NCBI RefSeq assembly: GCF_902635505.1
Contig: NC_045431.1
Coordinates: 98,025,488 to 98,089,487 of the forward strand
Source of the DNA: Sarcophilus harrisii
Taxonomy: Eukaryota; Chordata; Mammalia; Dasyuromorphia; Dasyuridae
Direction of reading: 5' to 3'
Length of the DNA stretch: 64,000 nucleotides
Both the position numbers and the translations under genes were made by a program. This document shows positions 20,600-32,894 of this stretch, in pieces. The notes beneath the pieces are model-generated. The model saw nothing but the letters and a program-made list of their open reading frames with translations, was not told where the DNA came from and made no database searches. Within the stretch, counting starts at the first letter, position 1. Every line of letters starts with the position of its first letter.

Positions 20600-20700
20600 A
20601 ACCCTCAGTTTCCTCGTCTATAAAGTAGAGAGAAAAGTTCCACCCATTGAACAACAGAGTTGCTGTGAGGAAGAAGGCATTGGTAAACAGCCAAGGAAAA
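20600..20700 (+). mobile_element. MIR 3' fragment
   Basis: ccctcagtttcctcgtctat followed by aacagagttgctgtgaggaa, the sense MIR tail. Confidence 0.5.
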
Positions 20701-20879
20701 CCAGGGTGTGAATTACTTATCTGTCAATTTCGAGCAGTCATCATCGGCTGTGTCGGTGATACAGATCCAAGGGATGATGTGCAACGGACTTCAAAATAAA
20801 TCCCCGCAAGTCCAAAGCTCCTAGGAGAAAGAATGCCGGATTTGGGGTTCAAGTCAGTCATTTTAATTAAGTCATGAAT

Positions 20880-21125
20880 AGACTTTATATGTGAATTTCA
20901 TATATATACACACATGTGTAATGTTACATTATATCATGTCTATTGCACTATACAATATGTACTTGTATTACACATGTGTATATATCAGGTGTAGAATATA
21001 TATATATTATACAAATGCACATAATATCCATGTATAATATATTCATGATTTCATCAAAAAATATTAATTAAAAATTAATTCATCAAAAAATTAATCTAAA
21101 TAAATAGAATCTCTATTTCTTCTGA
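20880..21125. repeat. AT-rich low-complexity region
   Basis: Repeated TATATA and CATGTGTA-type words and a short duplication of ttaattcatcaaaaaa/ttaatctaaat near 21060-21100. Confidence 0.6.
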
Positions 21126-21149
21126 TTGCATCATATATATTTGTAGTTG

Positions 21150-21368
21150 TAGGAGATAGAACACTGCGCTTAGAGTCAGAAAGGTTAGAGTTGAGGTTTG
21201 ACCTCAGACATTTACTAGCTGTGTGACCCCAACAAGTCACTTAAACCCTAACGGCATAAAATTAAGAGAAGGAAATGGTAAACAACTCCCATTGTCTTTG
21301 CCAAGAAAACCTCAAGGACAGTTGGCCCACAGCGTCATGAAGAGTCAGCAACTGAACTACTGGACAAC
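21150..21368 (+). mobile_element. Marsupial SINE (THER1/MAR1-like), nearly complete
   Basis: gagatagaacactgcgctta, cctcagacatttactagctg, tgtgaccccaacaagtcact, gaaggaaatggtaaacaact, ctttgccaagaaaacctcaa and gtcatgaagagtcagcaact appear in order, from head to tail. Confidence 0.78.
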
Positions 21369-21493
21369 ATATATATGTACAGATATGCTTGTGTGTCCAT
21401 AGACACGTGTGTGTGCATAAAAATGCCTGCCTTTGGATAATGTGGGCTAACAGTTCTCTCACAGAGTTGTTGTGAAAAGTCTTTGAAAGCCTA

Positions 21494-21590
21494 AAACAGG
21501 GATGGTTAACTTTTCTGCCTTGCTTTGGCATTTTGATGAACCTATGGATGCTATTGTCAGAACATTGCACAGGAAAAAAATAGGATTTTC
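21494..21590 (+). mobile_element. hAT-like MITE fragment (same family as 56654)
   Basis: aaacagggatggttaacttt, then tttggcattttgatgaacct and atggatgctattgtcagaac parallel the copy at 56654-56875. Confidence 0.4.
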
Positions 21591-22029
21591 ATTATCTTGT
21601 AGTGCAGTTTATATATACATATATAAACATATATATATATGTCAAAAACTCCTGCCTTAAAGAATTATGGAAATATTAATTATTATTATTGTTCTACTTA
21701 TTCTCAGAAGGTCCAGCTTCCACTCCCAAGGTATTTAGAACAAGTTTAGGAACATATTCTGTCAAATATTTAAGAGAATATACGGATTAGAAAGCAAAGG
21801 TGCCAAATATGCAATATATATTAGCATCAAGTAGCATTTTCTATTCAATAAGTAAGCCCTTATATCTAATCCTTCTGGCAGTCTATGTTTCATACAAAAG
21901 TTGAAGGAAGAAGGGAGAGAGGAAGAAAAGGAGAGTATAAAGTATAATATAGTGAAAGGAGAGGAAAGACAGAGTCAAGAATGAAGTTGACGTGGAACAG
22001 GAACTTTCAATTCTAAACTACCTATCCGG

Positions 22030-22365
22030 TTTCCATTGTCACGAAGAGACAGACCAACTCCAGAGACTATCTTGATTAGCACATCTTAAGACTGATTGGT
22101 ACCTGTCACCAGCCTCTCCTTGGCTCCTCCCTAATCCTTCCCTTCCCTAACTCCTCCCTAATTTCTCCCCAAGACCCTCCCCTTACTTCTTTCTCCCTCT
22201 AGGACACCTGGAAGCTTTTTATTTATTATGAATATAATTCAGACTTGCTCACCATATTTGGTTTAGCCCTTGAGCTGTGTCATGTAATAAATGGCATCCT
22301 TTTGTGGCTGTGATAAATGTCTTGTGAGTTTTTCATTTATTGAACCCCTCTCCAAAATTACTTCT
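22030..22365 (+). mobile_element. Possible LTR relic (fossil), family unknown
   Basis: A CT-rich promoter-like tract is followed by gtaataaatggcatcc and a short T-rich end, a layout seen in retroviral LTRs. No flanking duplication or internal region is recognised. Old and incomplete, if real. Confidence 0.25.
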
Positions 22366-22385
22366 TCAAAGTGACTTTGAGGATT

Positions 22386-23660
22386 TAATGGAAAGAGCCC
22401 CTGACTTGAAGTCCAAAGTGAATCTGGACTTAGAGAAGGGAAGACCTGAATTCAAATCTTTTTTTTTTTTTATTAAAGCTTTTTATTTTTCAAAACATAT
22501 GCATGGATAATTCTTTGACATTAACCCTTGCAAAACCTTATGTTCCAATTTCCCCCCCTTTCCCTACCCCTCCCCTAGATGTTAAACATGATAGAAATAT
22601 ATGTTAAATGCAATATTTGCATACATATTTATACAATTATCTTGCTGCATATGAAAAATCAAATCAAACAAGAAAAAATGAGAAAGAAAATAAAATGCCA
22701 CCAAACAACAACAAAAAGAGTGAAAATGCTATGTTGTGAAACATATTCAGTTCCTACAATCCTCTCTCTGGCTGTAGATGGCTCTCTTCATCACAAGATC
22801 ATTGGAACTGACCTCAGTCATCTCATTGTTAAAGAGAGGCACATCCATCAGAATTGATCATTGTATAAAATTGATGTTGTCGTGTACAATTATCTCCTGA
22901 TTCTGTTAATTTTACTTAGCTTCAGTTCATGTAAGTCTCTCTAGGTCTCTCTAAAATCATCCTGCTGATTGTTTCTCACAGAATAATAATATTCCACAAC
23001 ATTCATATACCATAACTTATTCAGCCATTCTCCAACTGATGGGCCTCCATTCATTTTCCAGTTTCTGGCCACTACAAAAAGGGCTGCCACAAACATTTTT
23101 GCACATATAGATCCCTTTCCCTCCTTTAAGATCTCTTTGGGATGTAAGCCTAGTAGTAGCACTGCTGGATCAAAGGGTATGCACAGTTTGATAGCCCTTT
23201 GAACATAATTCAAAATTGCTCTCCAGAATGGTTGGATCCATTCACAATTCCACCAACAATGTATCAGTGTCCCAGTTTTCCCACATCCCCTCCAACAGTC
23301 ATCATTATTTTTTTCCTGTCATCTTAGGCAATCTGAAAGGAGTGTAGTGGTTTCTCAGAGTTGTCTGAATTTGCATTTCTCTGAACAATAATAATTTAGA
23401 ACACCTTTTCATATGACTAGAGATGGTTTCAATTTCTTCATCTGAAAACTGTCTGTTCATATCCTTTGACCATTTATCAATTGGAGAATGGCTTCACTGA
23501 ATCCAAATCTATCAGACACTTATTAGCTGTGGGATTCTGGGTTCATCACTTTGCATTTGTGTAAAATGAAAATAATAAAGCCTGTACCTCGCTTTTTGGC
23601 CTATAGTAAATGAGATGAAGCCGTGAAAAAACTGCCTATGATGTAAATGCTATCTGGTTA
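22386..23660 (+). mobile_element. MIR-type SINE split by a nested L1
   Basis: The left part 22386-22459 (aatggaaagagcccctgact, then ctgaattcaaatct) continues at 23511 with atcagacacttattagctgt, gggattctgggttcatcact and tgtaaaatgaaaataataaa. The L1 at 22460-23496 interrupts it precisely. Confidence 0.75.
22460..23496 (-). mobile_element. 5'-truncated L1 nested in a MIR-type SINE, with target duplication
   Basis: 1,037 bp of L1 3' end: T-run, ttttcaaaacatatgcatgg, ctctctctggctgtagatgg, cttattcagccattctccaa, ending at caattggagaatggctt. It is bracketed by ctgaattcaaatct (22446-22459) and ctgaatccaaatct (23497-23510), 13/14 identical. It is younger than its MIR host and less diverged than the copy at 1416-2720. 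Confidence 0.9.
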
Positions 23661-24669
23661 TCATCTGGAAAATTCACATTTTGTGAAAGGATGAACCACC
23701 CGGTGATGTAGGCCTAACAAATAACATGTGTGTTTCAAACTCTTGAGCTTGGGAAATTCCTAACTTTTGGCCTTGAAACCTGATGATCTAAGGATATTAG
23801 AGAAAAATTTTAAAAGATAAATAAATCTCTAAACTTTGGAATTCCTAAGGGATAATATTAAAATAGCTTCTTTTCCTTACTTTTTGAGTCATTTGTAGGT
23901 ATCGTGAATATTTGAGATAATTGTTACCTATTATTCTGGAAAAGATGACAAGATGAACATATCTTGTGTATCCAGCATAAAATCTCTTTAGCACACTTAA
24001 AAGAATCCTGCTGGTTAGATTGCTTCTGCCAATTATCTAGCAATAATAATGACTCAGATTTCTATATTTCTTTAAGTTTTACAAAGCATTTTCCTCACCT
24101 TTTTCTAGTACACATACATTAAGGGAGCCCTCTTTCTTACTTCCAAGTGACTCTTTCCCCCACAGATTACATAGTTACAGCTGAAGAACACTGCTTTTTT
24201 TTTTTTTTTATCAATTATTCCATATATCTGGGAACTCATTAACCTAAAATAAAAAGTGAGAATGAAAACCCCTTAGCTTTTGCAATTTTTATCCCTATGT
24301 ATATATATTGTGGAATCAGTGCTTTCTTAATCATGGATTCTGGTGAAAATCCCATCCATTCTTTTCCTCTCACCCAATCTTGGCTACTGTCCTGGCTGAA
24401 AATGTACTCTTCACAACCTATCAGCCAATATCTCTGGATTAGTTGGAAGAAAAACTGATGAGGGAAGCTTCTCACTAGCCCCTAGATAATTAAGTGAAAG
24501 CCCTGTAAATTAAAAAGGCTCCATCATGTATAGCAGTACAGCTGAGTAAGCCACCAGTTTGACCCTGCCTTAGCCTTCTTTTCTCACCCTAAATGTCACT
24601 TTTGTAACAGGATTCTCATCACTAAGTTGTCTCCCCCTCTTTCTTCCTTTTTTATTTAAGCCTAAAATA
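23661..24669. other. Intergenic stretch with one MIR scrap
   Basis: A short antisense MIR piece at about 24040-24105 (agcaataataatgactcaga, tttacaaagcattttcctca). The rest is unrecognised. Confidence 0.4.
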
Positions 24670-24790
24670 TGGGGCAGCTAGGTGGTGCAGTGGATAGACA
24701 CCAACTCTCAAGTCAAGAGGACCTAAGTTCAAGTCTATCCTCAGACACTTAATACTTTCTAGTTGTGTGACCTAAAAAACCTAAAGCATA
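24670..24790 (+). mobile_element. Marsupial tRNA-headed SINE, 5' part
   Basis: Starts ggggcagctaggtggtgcag, then ggatagacaccaactctcaa, gaggacctaagttcaagtct, cctcagacacttaatacttt. The tail is missing. Confidence 0.75.
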
Positions 24791-25414
24791 AATTCTTTTG
24801 TTATGTGGAATTACTTTTTTGGAAATGTTGAGAAAAGGGACATGGGGGTGGATGGAAATTAGGTGATGTAAAAACAAGAGTCCACAATTAAACGGCAAAA
24901 AACACTAAAACAGAATGATTCCATTTTGCTTCTAATGAATTCTCTTACCTTAGAAGAGTTCCTTTTGTGAGAAAAAGGTTGTTAGTAAATTAATTGACAA
25001 CTAATTCTAAGTGCTTTGTATTTTTCACAATTGTTTTAATTGTAATTGAAGCTTTGGATGCTGACCTGAAGGGAGAATCTTTTATAATCAGAGTGTAATT
25101 ATCATTAAATATTGATTGAGAATTCATTTGTTGCCATACACTGTAACAGATTAAAAAATATATATAGCTGCATAATAGAAGTCTTATCCTGTACATCCTC
25201 CTGGCTTAGAGGTGGCCCCTGTTATTTTGTTTTAGCTTTTGAAAACTGGGGAACTTAAATGTTACATAAAACAAGCATTTCTATATACAAAATAGACTAG
25301 AAAAAGATTGCACGTGGAACCAAATCTCTATTATATACAGCTTGTTTTTCCTTTTAAGCACATAATAAATTTAACATGTTAACTTTCAAAGCTGCCCCAC
25401 TTTTGTTTTCTTCT
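24791..25414. other. Intergenic, no element recognised
   Basis: AT-rich. Nothing supported. Confidence 0.35.
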
Positions 25415-25475
25415 GACCTATAGATGTCATTGGTCCTCTTTGAGAACAAAGGACAAACAAGAACAACATATTCTG
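25415..25475 (+). mobile_element. SINE 3' end
   Basis: gatgtcattggtcctctttg and agaacaaaggacaaacaaga match a marsupial SINE tail also seen in antisense at 28015-28090. Confidence 0.45.
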
Positions 25476-26394
25476 TAAATTTTTAAAATTGTACCAGTGA
25501 CCCTCTTTCCTTTCTTTTCTTTCCAAAATTGGAAATAAGAAAAACAAACTCTTGTAACAAATAAGCATAGTTAAGCAAAATAAGTCCCAGCATTGGCCAC
25601 GTTGAAAAAAAAAAGGATGTCTCGTTGTGCACTTTGAATCATTGTCTCCCTTCCAGGAAATGGGTAGCATAGTTCATCATCAGTCTTCCAGAACAGGATC
25701 AGTACACCAAGGCCAGTAGGCCAACAATGACCACATCCCTTTTTGTATAGCTCACAAACTAAGAATAGATTTTTACATTAAAAAAAATGTAACTGACCTC
25801 TGCTCTAGAATCATGTGGCCCCAGTTTGTAAAGGTTATGTCAAGGAACTGAAACCCAATACATTTCAACAAACTGAAAAGAGCTTTGAGTATGATCCTTG
25901 TGAAAGACTGTGTCTAAAAGATTGGCCACCAGTTGACCTACTTTTCTCCCCATGGTGACCCATAAAGCTCAATGAGATTACAAAATGCTTGTTAGTCCTG
26001 CATAGGCTCTTCTTATCCTCTCAAGGTAGTGGCTTAGAAAGGGGGCAGAGAGTGCTACGAATTTCCCAATGTTTGACTTATTAAATTATCGAACTTATTA
26101 ATTATTAAATTAATATTTATTATTACAATTAATATAACTTGTATTCTTGGTGTTCAATAATTGTCTAAAATCAAGGCAGTATACTACTGCAGGAAATGAG
26201 CCATAGTCATGCTACCACTCTTGCTATAAATAGAACAAAAATACCAGAAGATAAATAAGAATGGAAATATGGCTTATAAATTCTTAGGCAACAAGTAGTT
26301 GGTTTCATTATGTACTCAAATAGAACAAAAGATATTTTATGGGACCTCGTAGGGTACATTATCAGTGTAAGCAGACTTCTACAAAGGGGATAAT
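25476..26394. other. Intergenic, no element recognised
   Basis: Includes an A-run at about 25605-25614 and an AT-rich patch at 26090-26140. No gene seen. Confidence 0.35.
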
Positions 26395-26605
26395 ATTAGT
26401 TGACATTTATATAACGCAGAGGTTTATAAAATACTTATGTTATTTCACTTGATCTTCACCTAATGAAGAGATGGGTATTAAGATATTATTGCCCCATTTT
26501 AAAGATGAGGAAACTGAGGTCCATAGGAGTTAAGCAGCATTTCAGTGGTGATCCAGCAGAGCTGAAATTCATAGTCAACTCACTTCTGACTCTGCAACAT
26601 CCACA
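26395..26605 (-). mobile_element. MIR SINE, minus strand
   Basis: agttgacatttatataacgc, ttatttcacttgatcttcac, ttgccccattttaaagatga, ggaaactgaggtccatagga, gatccagcagagctgaaatt. Confidence 0.78.
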
Positions 26606-27912
26606 GGATGAAATTCTATAAAGAATTTCACAAGAGCCTCCCAATTTTAACATTTACCTTGATCCTCAATGCTTTCAATGTCAAGTTACACACAAGAGAA
26701 ATGGGGGGAAATTATTTTGGAAAATATAGTTGGGGAATCAAGATATGAAAAAAGCTAATAACTTGTAGCCTATTCTAAAGCCTCTTACCTGTACAATATA
26801 AATATGTATAAGTTTAAGAATAGAATTGGAGCTGGATATGAAGAGCATCAACCAACATCACCAAAAAGAATCTGAACAGAAGAGAAATGAATGATTACAA
26901 ACAAACCCCAGTCATTTCAAAATAAGTTTATGTACCTAATTAAAGCAGAGGCCGAATTATAGAATAAAGATGAGGAGGCAATGTGTGTAATTATAACCTG
27001 AATTATATAAATGAGTTGTTAACATAAAAAAATGGAAGATGGACAAAAGCTAAAACATTTTACAAATCTTATAAAAGTTTTACATCAGCAGAAGACACCC
27101 CAACATGGAAGATGAAAAACACTAGAAACTATTAGTCAGTAAATGTTTATTCCACTTGCTATGGCAGTTAAAGGCAACATGAATTTAGAATACAACCTCC
27201 TGTGTTGAACATTGTTGCAGAGGAGGATAACAAAAGATTGTGAGCAATATTGTCTCATAAAACTACTAAAATTTAGTATGGAAAAATTAAGCCTTAAGAA
27301 GATGTGACCTAAGAAACAGCTGGGTCTGATCATCCAATGAATATTTCTTCATAATTCTTCACATCTATATGTCTATATAAATTATTATAATTCTATCTAA
27401 TTCTATGAACTGATTTATTGTATTGAATAAAATCTGTTTAGTGAAAAAGATATTGCTCTCTCTGCTTAAGCTAAATATTTCAGTATTAATATAATTTTTA
27501 TTATTAATATTATATTAACATCAATTGTTTATTTTTTGCTTTGATGTATGTTAAAATTATGTTGAACATGACTAATGTGAATATCTGTATAATATATATG
27601 ATTGTGCATGTATAGCCTATATCAGATTGATTGCTATCTTGGGGATGTAAGGAAAGGAGGGAAGGTATGAAAAAATGGAAATAAAAATATTATAAAAGTA
27701 AATGTTGAAAATTAATAAATGCATTTTTGAAAATTCAAATAATATTAAAAAGACACATGTATACATATGCATATTATACACACAAAACAAAACATGTATG
27801 TGTGTATATATAATATACATGTAGAAAAGAAAGAAAGTTCCTGTAACAAATTTACATAGTCAAGCAAACAAGTTTTCTCATTGATCATGTTCAAAAAGCT
27901 ATATTACTAATA
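26606..27912. other. Intergenic AT-rich stretch
   Basis: Includes TA-rich segments at about 27370-27420, 27490-27520 and 27740-27830. No gene or clear repeat family. Confidence 0.35.
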
Positions 27913-27985
27913 AGGGAGGGGGAGGCAGGGAAGAAAGGAAGGAAGGAAGGAAAGAAGGAGGGAAGGAGTGAAAGAAAGAATTTTC
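27913..27985. repeat. (GGAA)n/GA-rich microsatellite
   Basis: Imperfect ggaaggaaggaaagaaggag run of about 70 bp. Confidence 0.85.
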
Positions 27986-28014
27986 TAATTGACTAGTTCT
28001 AGTTAGTTCCCTGG

Positions 28015-28210
28015 AGGAGCAGCTCTGTTCATAGAAGTTGTTACTTGTCCTTTGTTTTCCAAGATCATGACATCTGGGAGGTGATGCCATGAAATTGAGG
28101 TTTAGGGTTCAAGTGACTAGTCCCAAGTCACACAGATACTAAGTATGAGACTAGTGTTCTAGCCAAGGTAGTTCCTGAGTCAGACTCTTTACCACTCTGC
28201 CTCATTACCT
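28015..28210 (-). mobile_element. SINE plus MIR-like fragment, minus strand
   Basis: gttgttacttgtcctttgtt, aagatcatgacatctgggag and gtgatgccatgaaattgagg match the antisense tail of a marsupial SINE. They are followed by ccaagtcacacagatactaa and agactctttaccactctgcc. Confidence 0.5.
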
Positions 28211-28289
28211 AAATTAAGAAATCTACCTCTAGAAAAGCTACATAATTCCCAAAGTTAGATAATATTGAAAAGATTCTAAATAGAAGAAT

Positions 28290-28345
28290 TTGCAAACCCT
28301 AAAGTACTATATAAATGTTAACTATAATTATTATTATTTCAAGCT
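28290..28345 (+). mobile_element. MIR 3' terminal scrap
   Basis: gcaaaccctaaagtactata followed by aaatgttaactataattatt. Confidence 0.45.
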
Positions 28346-28809
28346 AAAGTTTCAAGTAGAAAATTCTGCTTATTCTTGCCTAATTGGTATTTTCTACTTT
28401 TACAACTGAGCACAATGATCCATATCATATCTGTAAATGTCTGGTTCAGTAAACCTATGGCTTGGTCTCTGAATAGTCCATCAAGTCCTAAAACTATTGA
28501 GAAGTAGAAAAGGAAATGATGATATATAGAGAGGACAATGTAGGCCTTTTGTTGAAAATGAAACAGAAACCAAATGGTATAAGGAATAAGAATGAGTTAT
28601 CACTGATAAGTGAGAGAAATAACTTTCTTTTCCTGGAAGAACAAGGAGAAATATTTATGGGCCCCAAGATAGTCTATGAGTAGATAAGCAGACCAGAATT
28701 TATAATCTCATGCCAAACTGACAACCTTTGATTATAATACTAATCCTTGTACCATGATAATTTAAAGTAAAAGAATAGAAAACATAGAAAAATCATTCCT
28801 TTTTCACAA

Positions 28810-28990
28810 AAGCAATTTATTTTATTTTTTATAGTAATAGCTTTTCATTTCTCAAAATACATGCAAAGATAATTTTCACCACCATTCACTCTTGCAAAAT
28901 CTTGTGTTCCAAATTTTTCTCCTTCCTCTAGATAGAAAGTAATTCAATATAGAGTAAACATAAACAATTCTTCTAAAGATATTTTCACAT
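28810..28990 (-). mobile_element. L1 3' end fragment
   Basis: agtaatagcttttcatttct, aaaatacatgcaaagataat, ttgcaaaatcttgtgttcca and ctctagatagaaagtaat follow the L1 3' end seen at 22480-22590. Confidence 0.6.
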
Positions 28991-29069
28991 TTATCAAAAG
29001 CAAATTATTTTAACTTGACAAGTCTTCAACAGGCACAAACCTTTTAGCTATAATTTTTTAAAAAAAAAC

Positions 29070-29310
29070 CACCAGCATTTATCTACCATGTTAAATTTTG
29101 CAGAACTCTAGACAATTATTGCTTTATTTAGTCCTTACAACAACTCTGGGAGGTAAATGCTATTGTTATTCCTATTTTGCAGCTGAGGAAATTGAGGTTA
29201 TAACTTGTTCAAGGTCATATAGGCAAAAAATGTATATGGTTGGATTTGAACTCAGGTGTCTCCAGACTCGACATGCTTTCTACTCAGTTCTACCTCAACC
29301 TCTACTGCTT
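29070..29310 (-). mobile_element. MIR SINE, minus strand
   Basis: agtccttacaacaactctgg, gaggtaaatgctattgttat, ttttgcagctgaggaaattg, aggtcatataggcaaaaaat, tggatttgaactcaggtgtc. Confidence 0.8.
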
Positions 29311-29399
29311 CAGTTATATATACAAAAGCAAAACAAAAAGAATTGTATACAAAATCCTAAATATATCAATTATAGTTTTTCCCAAGAAAATACAAATTA

Positions 29400-29560
29400 A
29401 TTTTATAATTAATTATATTTCATATTTAAATATATAATTAATATATTTAATTATTGTAATATTAATTAATATAATATATTTAAATATAATATGATTGGTA
29501 TAATTAATAAGTAAAAATTAATTTATATTTTACAAAATAACATCAAATTCATTCTATTTG
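29400..29560. repeat. AT-rich low-complexity block
   Basis: ATTAATATATTTAATTA-type words over about 160 bp. Confidence 0.75.
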
Positions 29561-29599
29561 TTTACATGTTCCTCCTGTTTTCTGTGTACTTTTTTAGTT

Positions 29600-29905
29600 T
29601 CATTAGGTGTTATGAATATTGATATACTTGTAATGCAGGTATATATTATTCTTTTGATTCTACTTTTTTCTCTTTTTTACCATTTTTTTTTTGCAGAATT
29701 TCTGTACATTTGACATTTATTACATTCTTTATATTTGACATTTATAACAGTAAAATAGTGTTCTGTTATGCTCATACATCATATGCAAATATTGTGCAAG
29801 TATTCTCTGGGCATTGGATATCAAAAGATGTTTCTAAGTTTTTACTATTACAAATAATGCAACTAAAAGATCTACAAGTAACTCTTTTGGGCCTAGCAAT
29901 AATAG
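29600..29905 (-). mobile_element. Diverged L1 3' fragment
   Basis: tgggcattggatatcaaaag and ctattacaaataatgcaact correspond to the L1 cca-gttc-tttgcca-ctacaaa block. Heavily diverged. Confidence 0.4.
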
Positions 29906-29917
29906 TTCACACATTTG

Positions 29918-30085
29918 TAGAATCTTTGAGATTTATAAAATACTCTCTTCCCAACAACTTTTGAAATAAGTACTGCAAATATTATGCTATATTATTATCC
30001 AGATATGGAAACTGGTAGTTTCAAGGTAGGATTAAAATCCAAGTACTTCATCCTTTTCAGTACAATTCTACATCTTCCTCAAGAC
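29918..30085 (-). mobile_element. MIR fragment
   Basis: gagatttataaaatactctc, cccaacaacttttgaaataa and atccagatatggaaactgg. Confidence 0.5.
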
Positions 30086-30114
30086 GTTGTCTCAATATTG
30101 GGAAGAGGTGATGA

Positions 30115-30260
30115 TAGAACGATAGATAGAAAGCCAGTCTTAGGGTAGAAAAAATCTGGGTTCAAATTCTGCCTTTGACATCCTAGCTGTATGAATCTAT
30201 ACAAGAGTGCTCTCAATTACCTGTGAAGAACATGAGTTCCTAATGTGCATTGTTAGAGAG
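30115..30260 (+). mobile_element. SINE fragment
   Basis: gaaagccagtcttagggtag, ctgggttcaaattctgcctt, gacatcctagctgtatgaat. Confidence 0.45.
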
Positions 30261-30414
30261 ATTTCCTTCACAGGGAATTTCCTATATCAATAAAATCACA
30301 GGTCTGGGCTTCCCTAAAATGGATAATATGAATAAAGATGAAGAGCTTTATGATTTATTTTATAGTAACATTACTTTACAAAAATGTAATGAGAATGAGG
30401 TTAATAAGAATGAT

Positions 30415-30600
30415 AACAGACAATATTTATAAATCACCTATTCTGTGCCAACCACTGAACAAAGAGTTTTACAGATATTACCTAATTTGTGCCTTACAGC
30501 AACTGTGGAAGGAATTATTTTCTGAATTTTATGGGTGAGGAAACTGAGGCAGACAGAGGTTAAGTGAATTACCCAGTAACTCCACCAGCTGTAGAGCAAT
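30415..30600 (-). mobile_element. MIR SINE, minus strand
   Basis: tcacctattctgtgccaacc, tttgtgccttacagcaactg, gtgaggaaactgaggcagac, agaggttaagtgaattaccc. Confidence 0.78.
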
Positions 30601-30890
30601 GTAATATAATGTACCATTTCCCTCACATTTCCCCCAGCATTGAATTTTAACATTTGTAACTGTCATTGTTAATTTAACAAGTGTGAGATACTATCTCAGT
30701 TATTATTGCATTCCTGTGGTTATTGAAGGGTTTGAATACTTTCTTATATTGTTATTATATATGTTTCTTCTTTTGAAAGTTGACTGTTTCTGTACTTTGA
30801 CTGTTTATCTATTGGAAAATTGCCCTTTCTCATAAATCTGTCTCAATATCTTAGAGACTTTTGGATATCAAATTAGCCTTGTTTTCTTCA
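30600..30890 (-). mobile_element. L1 fragment
   Basis: ccctcacatttcccccagca, cattgttaatttaacaagtg, gtgagatactatctcagtta and ctgtttatctattggaaaat follow the antisense L1 3' region. It abuts the preceding MIR. Confidence 0.6.
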
Positions 30891-31574
30891 GGCTTTTTTG
30901 CTCTCAAAAGCTAACAGAGTATTTGCTTAGAATGTAAAAAGCTAAAACACTTAAGTTTTGAATTGCTAAGGAAAATCAGTGTGTTACTACCCTTGCAGGC
31001 AAGTGCTTATAATAATCTCAGTCATGAAGAACTCATTTTCTGGATGAATGGAAAACTCAGACCATATGTTAGATAACAATAATCTTTAAGAAAGGTTTGC
31101 TTCTTGTCCCATTATCCTGACTTTTCATATCAGAATGGTTCTTTTCTCTGTTTCTCTTTATGACATTTATGATTCACTGTGCTTCAAATAGAATATATCT
31201 GATGTAATCTTGGTCCCCTTCTGCCTGATCCTCTTCCCAAATCAAAAACCAGAGGAAGTGCATTGAGACTGAAAGGGCAGAAGAGCAAAGAAAGTGGTAC
31301 TCCAGAAGTAGTGCCAAGCTCCTCCTCTCCCATAAAATGTACCAGTCCAAGTCCTAACTGGGAAACCCAAGAAAAACATCACCAGTCATTTCCCTAACTC
31401 AGATAGTAGCAAAATTGCTCCATTTCTGTCCCATTTTTCCCTCAGTTCACTTAAATATTCTCTATTACTCTTCTTTTTCATGTTCAACATGAGCTACTTA
31501 TCCATTTTTTTCCTGCTCCCCCTCCCCATTAAGTAGAAGCCCTCCTCTGTAACAAAGGACCTCACTACTGAATT
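30891..31574. other. Intergenic, no element recognised
   Basis: Nothing supported beyond a C-rich patch near 31510. Confidence 0.35.
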
Positions 31575-31575
31575 T

Positions 31576-31740
31576 AAAAAAAAAAAAAAAAAAAAAAAGC
31601 CTGAACAAACGGTGATATTTAAATGTATTATAATATGATTGGTTCTTATTGAACCAGAAGGAGAAAAAAGGAATTCAGAAAAACATGGAATGAACTGGTA
31701 CAAAATGAAGAAAAAAATCAAGAGAACAATATGTAGGGCA
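31576..31740 (+). mobile_element. A-run plus L1 3' fragment
   Basis: 23 consecutive A at 31576-31598, then cagaaaaacatggaatgaac, tggtacaaaatgaagaaaaa and caagagaacaatatgtaggg, the sense L1 3' block seen at 3790-3870. Confidence 0.5.
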
Positions 31741-32894
31741 GTTCAAAAATTGGAAGGTTTATGGGCAGCCATTTCTACAAAATTAAGGCCATCGTTTGAA
31801 ACAAAGAATTGAGATGAGCAGAATTATCTTTCCTTGATCCCTCCCGGGGGCTTTCATTCATGCCTTTCCTTTGCATAAGACAACTAGAGAGGGTGATGAA
31901 CTGGTGAAAATACAGGTGAAGGAATCCTTTGTGGTTTGCTGAATGGTAACTCCTAGAAATTATTTGAAAACATGTGATTTGGCAATCAAGAATTACCCAA
32001 TCAAGTCTGACTTTATAAACCAAATTCAGATAGTCTTGAAACAGGCATTGTTCCTGATTAACTAGAGGATATAACCACAAAGACATATTAAATGCTCTGC
32101 TTACTCCATCTGGTTTGTTTGGTTTTTTTCCCAAAAAAGAGTTTGACCCCTGGAAGCAAGACTCCTTCTGGAGAGAAAAGCTGCAATATAGCAAAGCCTC
32201 TGGGAATTGCCTTCTGGGGAGAAAGCAACTGGGGCATTTTCCCCAACTCTGATGACTGGGTGTACAACTCTCCTCTTGCCTACCCAAAAGGAGCTAAAAC
32301 TCAAGCCTTTGGTCTTTAAAATAAGAGACATTCCCCTTTTATAGGGAAAAAGGCTTCTCTACCAGGGCCACAGGTGAAGCCAGAAGGTGCACTCCACAGC
32401 CACAGATTCCCCAGGGAAGCTGGGGAATCACATACCTGACAGACAGAACCCTGGCAGAGTCCACACACTTGTCAAGTTCAGCAGGGAGCAGCAGAATGAT
32501 CTAAAGATATTAATGGCTCTGTCACATTTGAGACAAGCTCTGGACACTCCATGCTCCCCTGGCTGCCTTAACTGCCCTCTTCATGCTTGTTCCTGGAGAG
32601 TCTTGGGTGGGAGAGCTCTGTGTGTTTGTGTGTGATGTTTTATGGTTCTTTCTTACTCTGTTATTTCATTAAATGCCTGTGTTCTGAACTAATCATATCC
32701 CCTTGTTAACTACTAAAGGCCATCCAGTCAGGGAGGGCTCCTGGTTTGGGATGCAGAACCCAGAGATTATCTCTAACCTGGATAGCTTTGCAGGGATCCC
32801 TTTACAACAGGAGTGTTCCCCATGAGGTGCAATGATTGTTTCAGCAGGTACCCTTTGGGGGTTTCTTGGCAGAGATACTGGTGTGATTTTCTTC
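31741..32894. other. Unclassified, relatively GC-rich intergenic block
   Basis: About 1.1 kb that matches none of the local repeat families. It holds the longest open frame of the window (31775-32287, minus, 170 codons), but a plus-strand frame overlaps it and its product resembles no family I know. Possibly an old, unnamed dispersed element. Confidence 0.3.

Noticed and set aside
24670-24745. tRNA-like sequence
   Set aside because: It is the head of a marsupial SINE; no intact cloverleaf or isolated tRNA gene.
31775-32287. 170-codon minus-strand open frame, the longest in the window
   Set aside because: No family similarity, overlapped by other open frames on the opposite strand, no splice or promoter context. 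Random length is plausible in this more GC-rich block.
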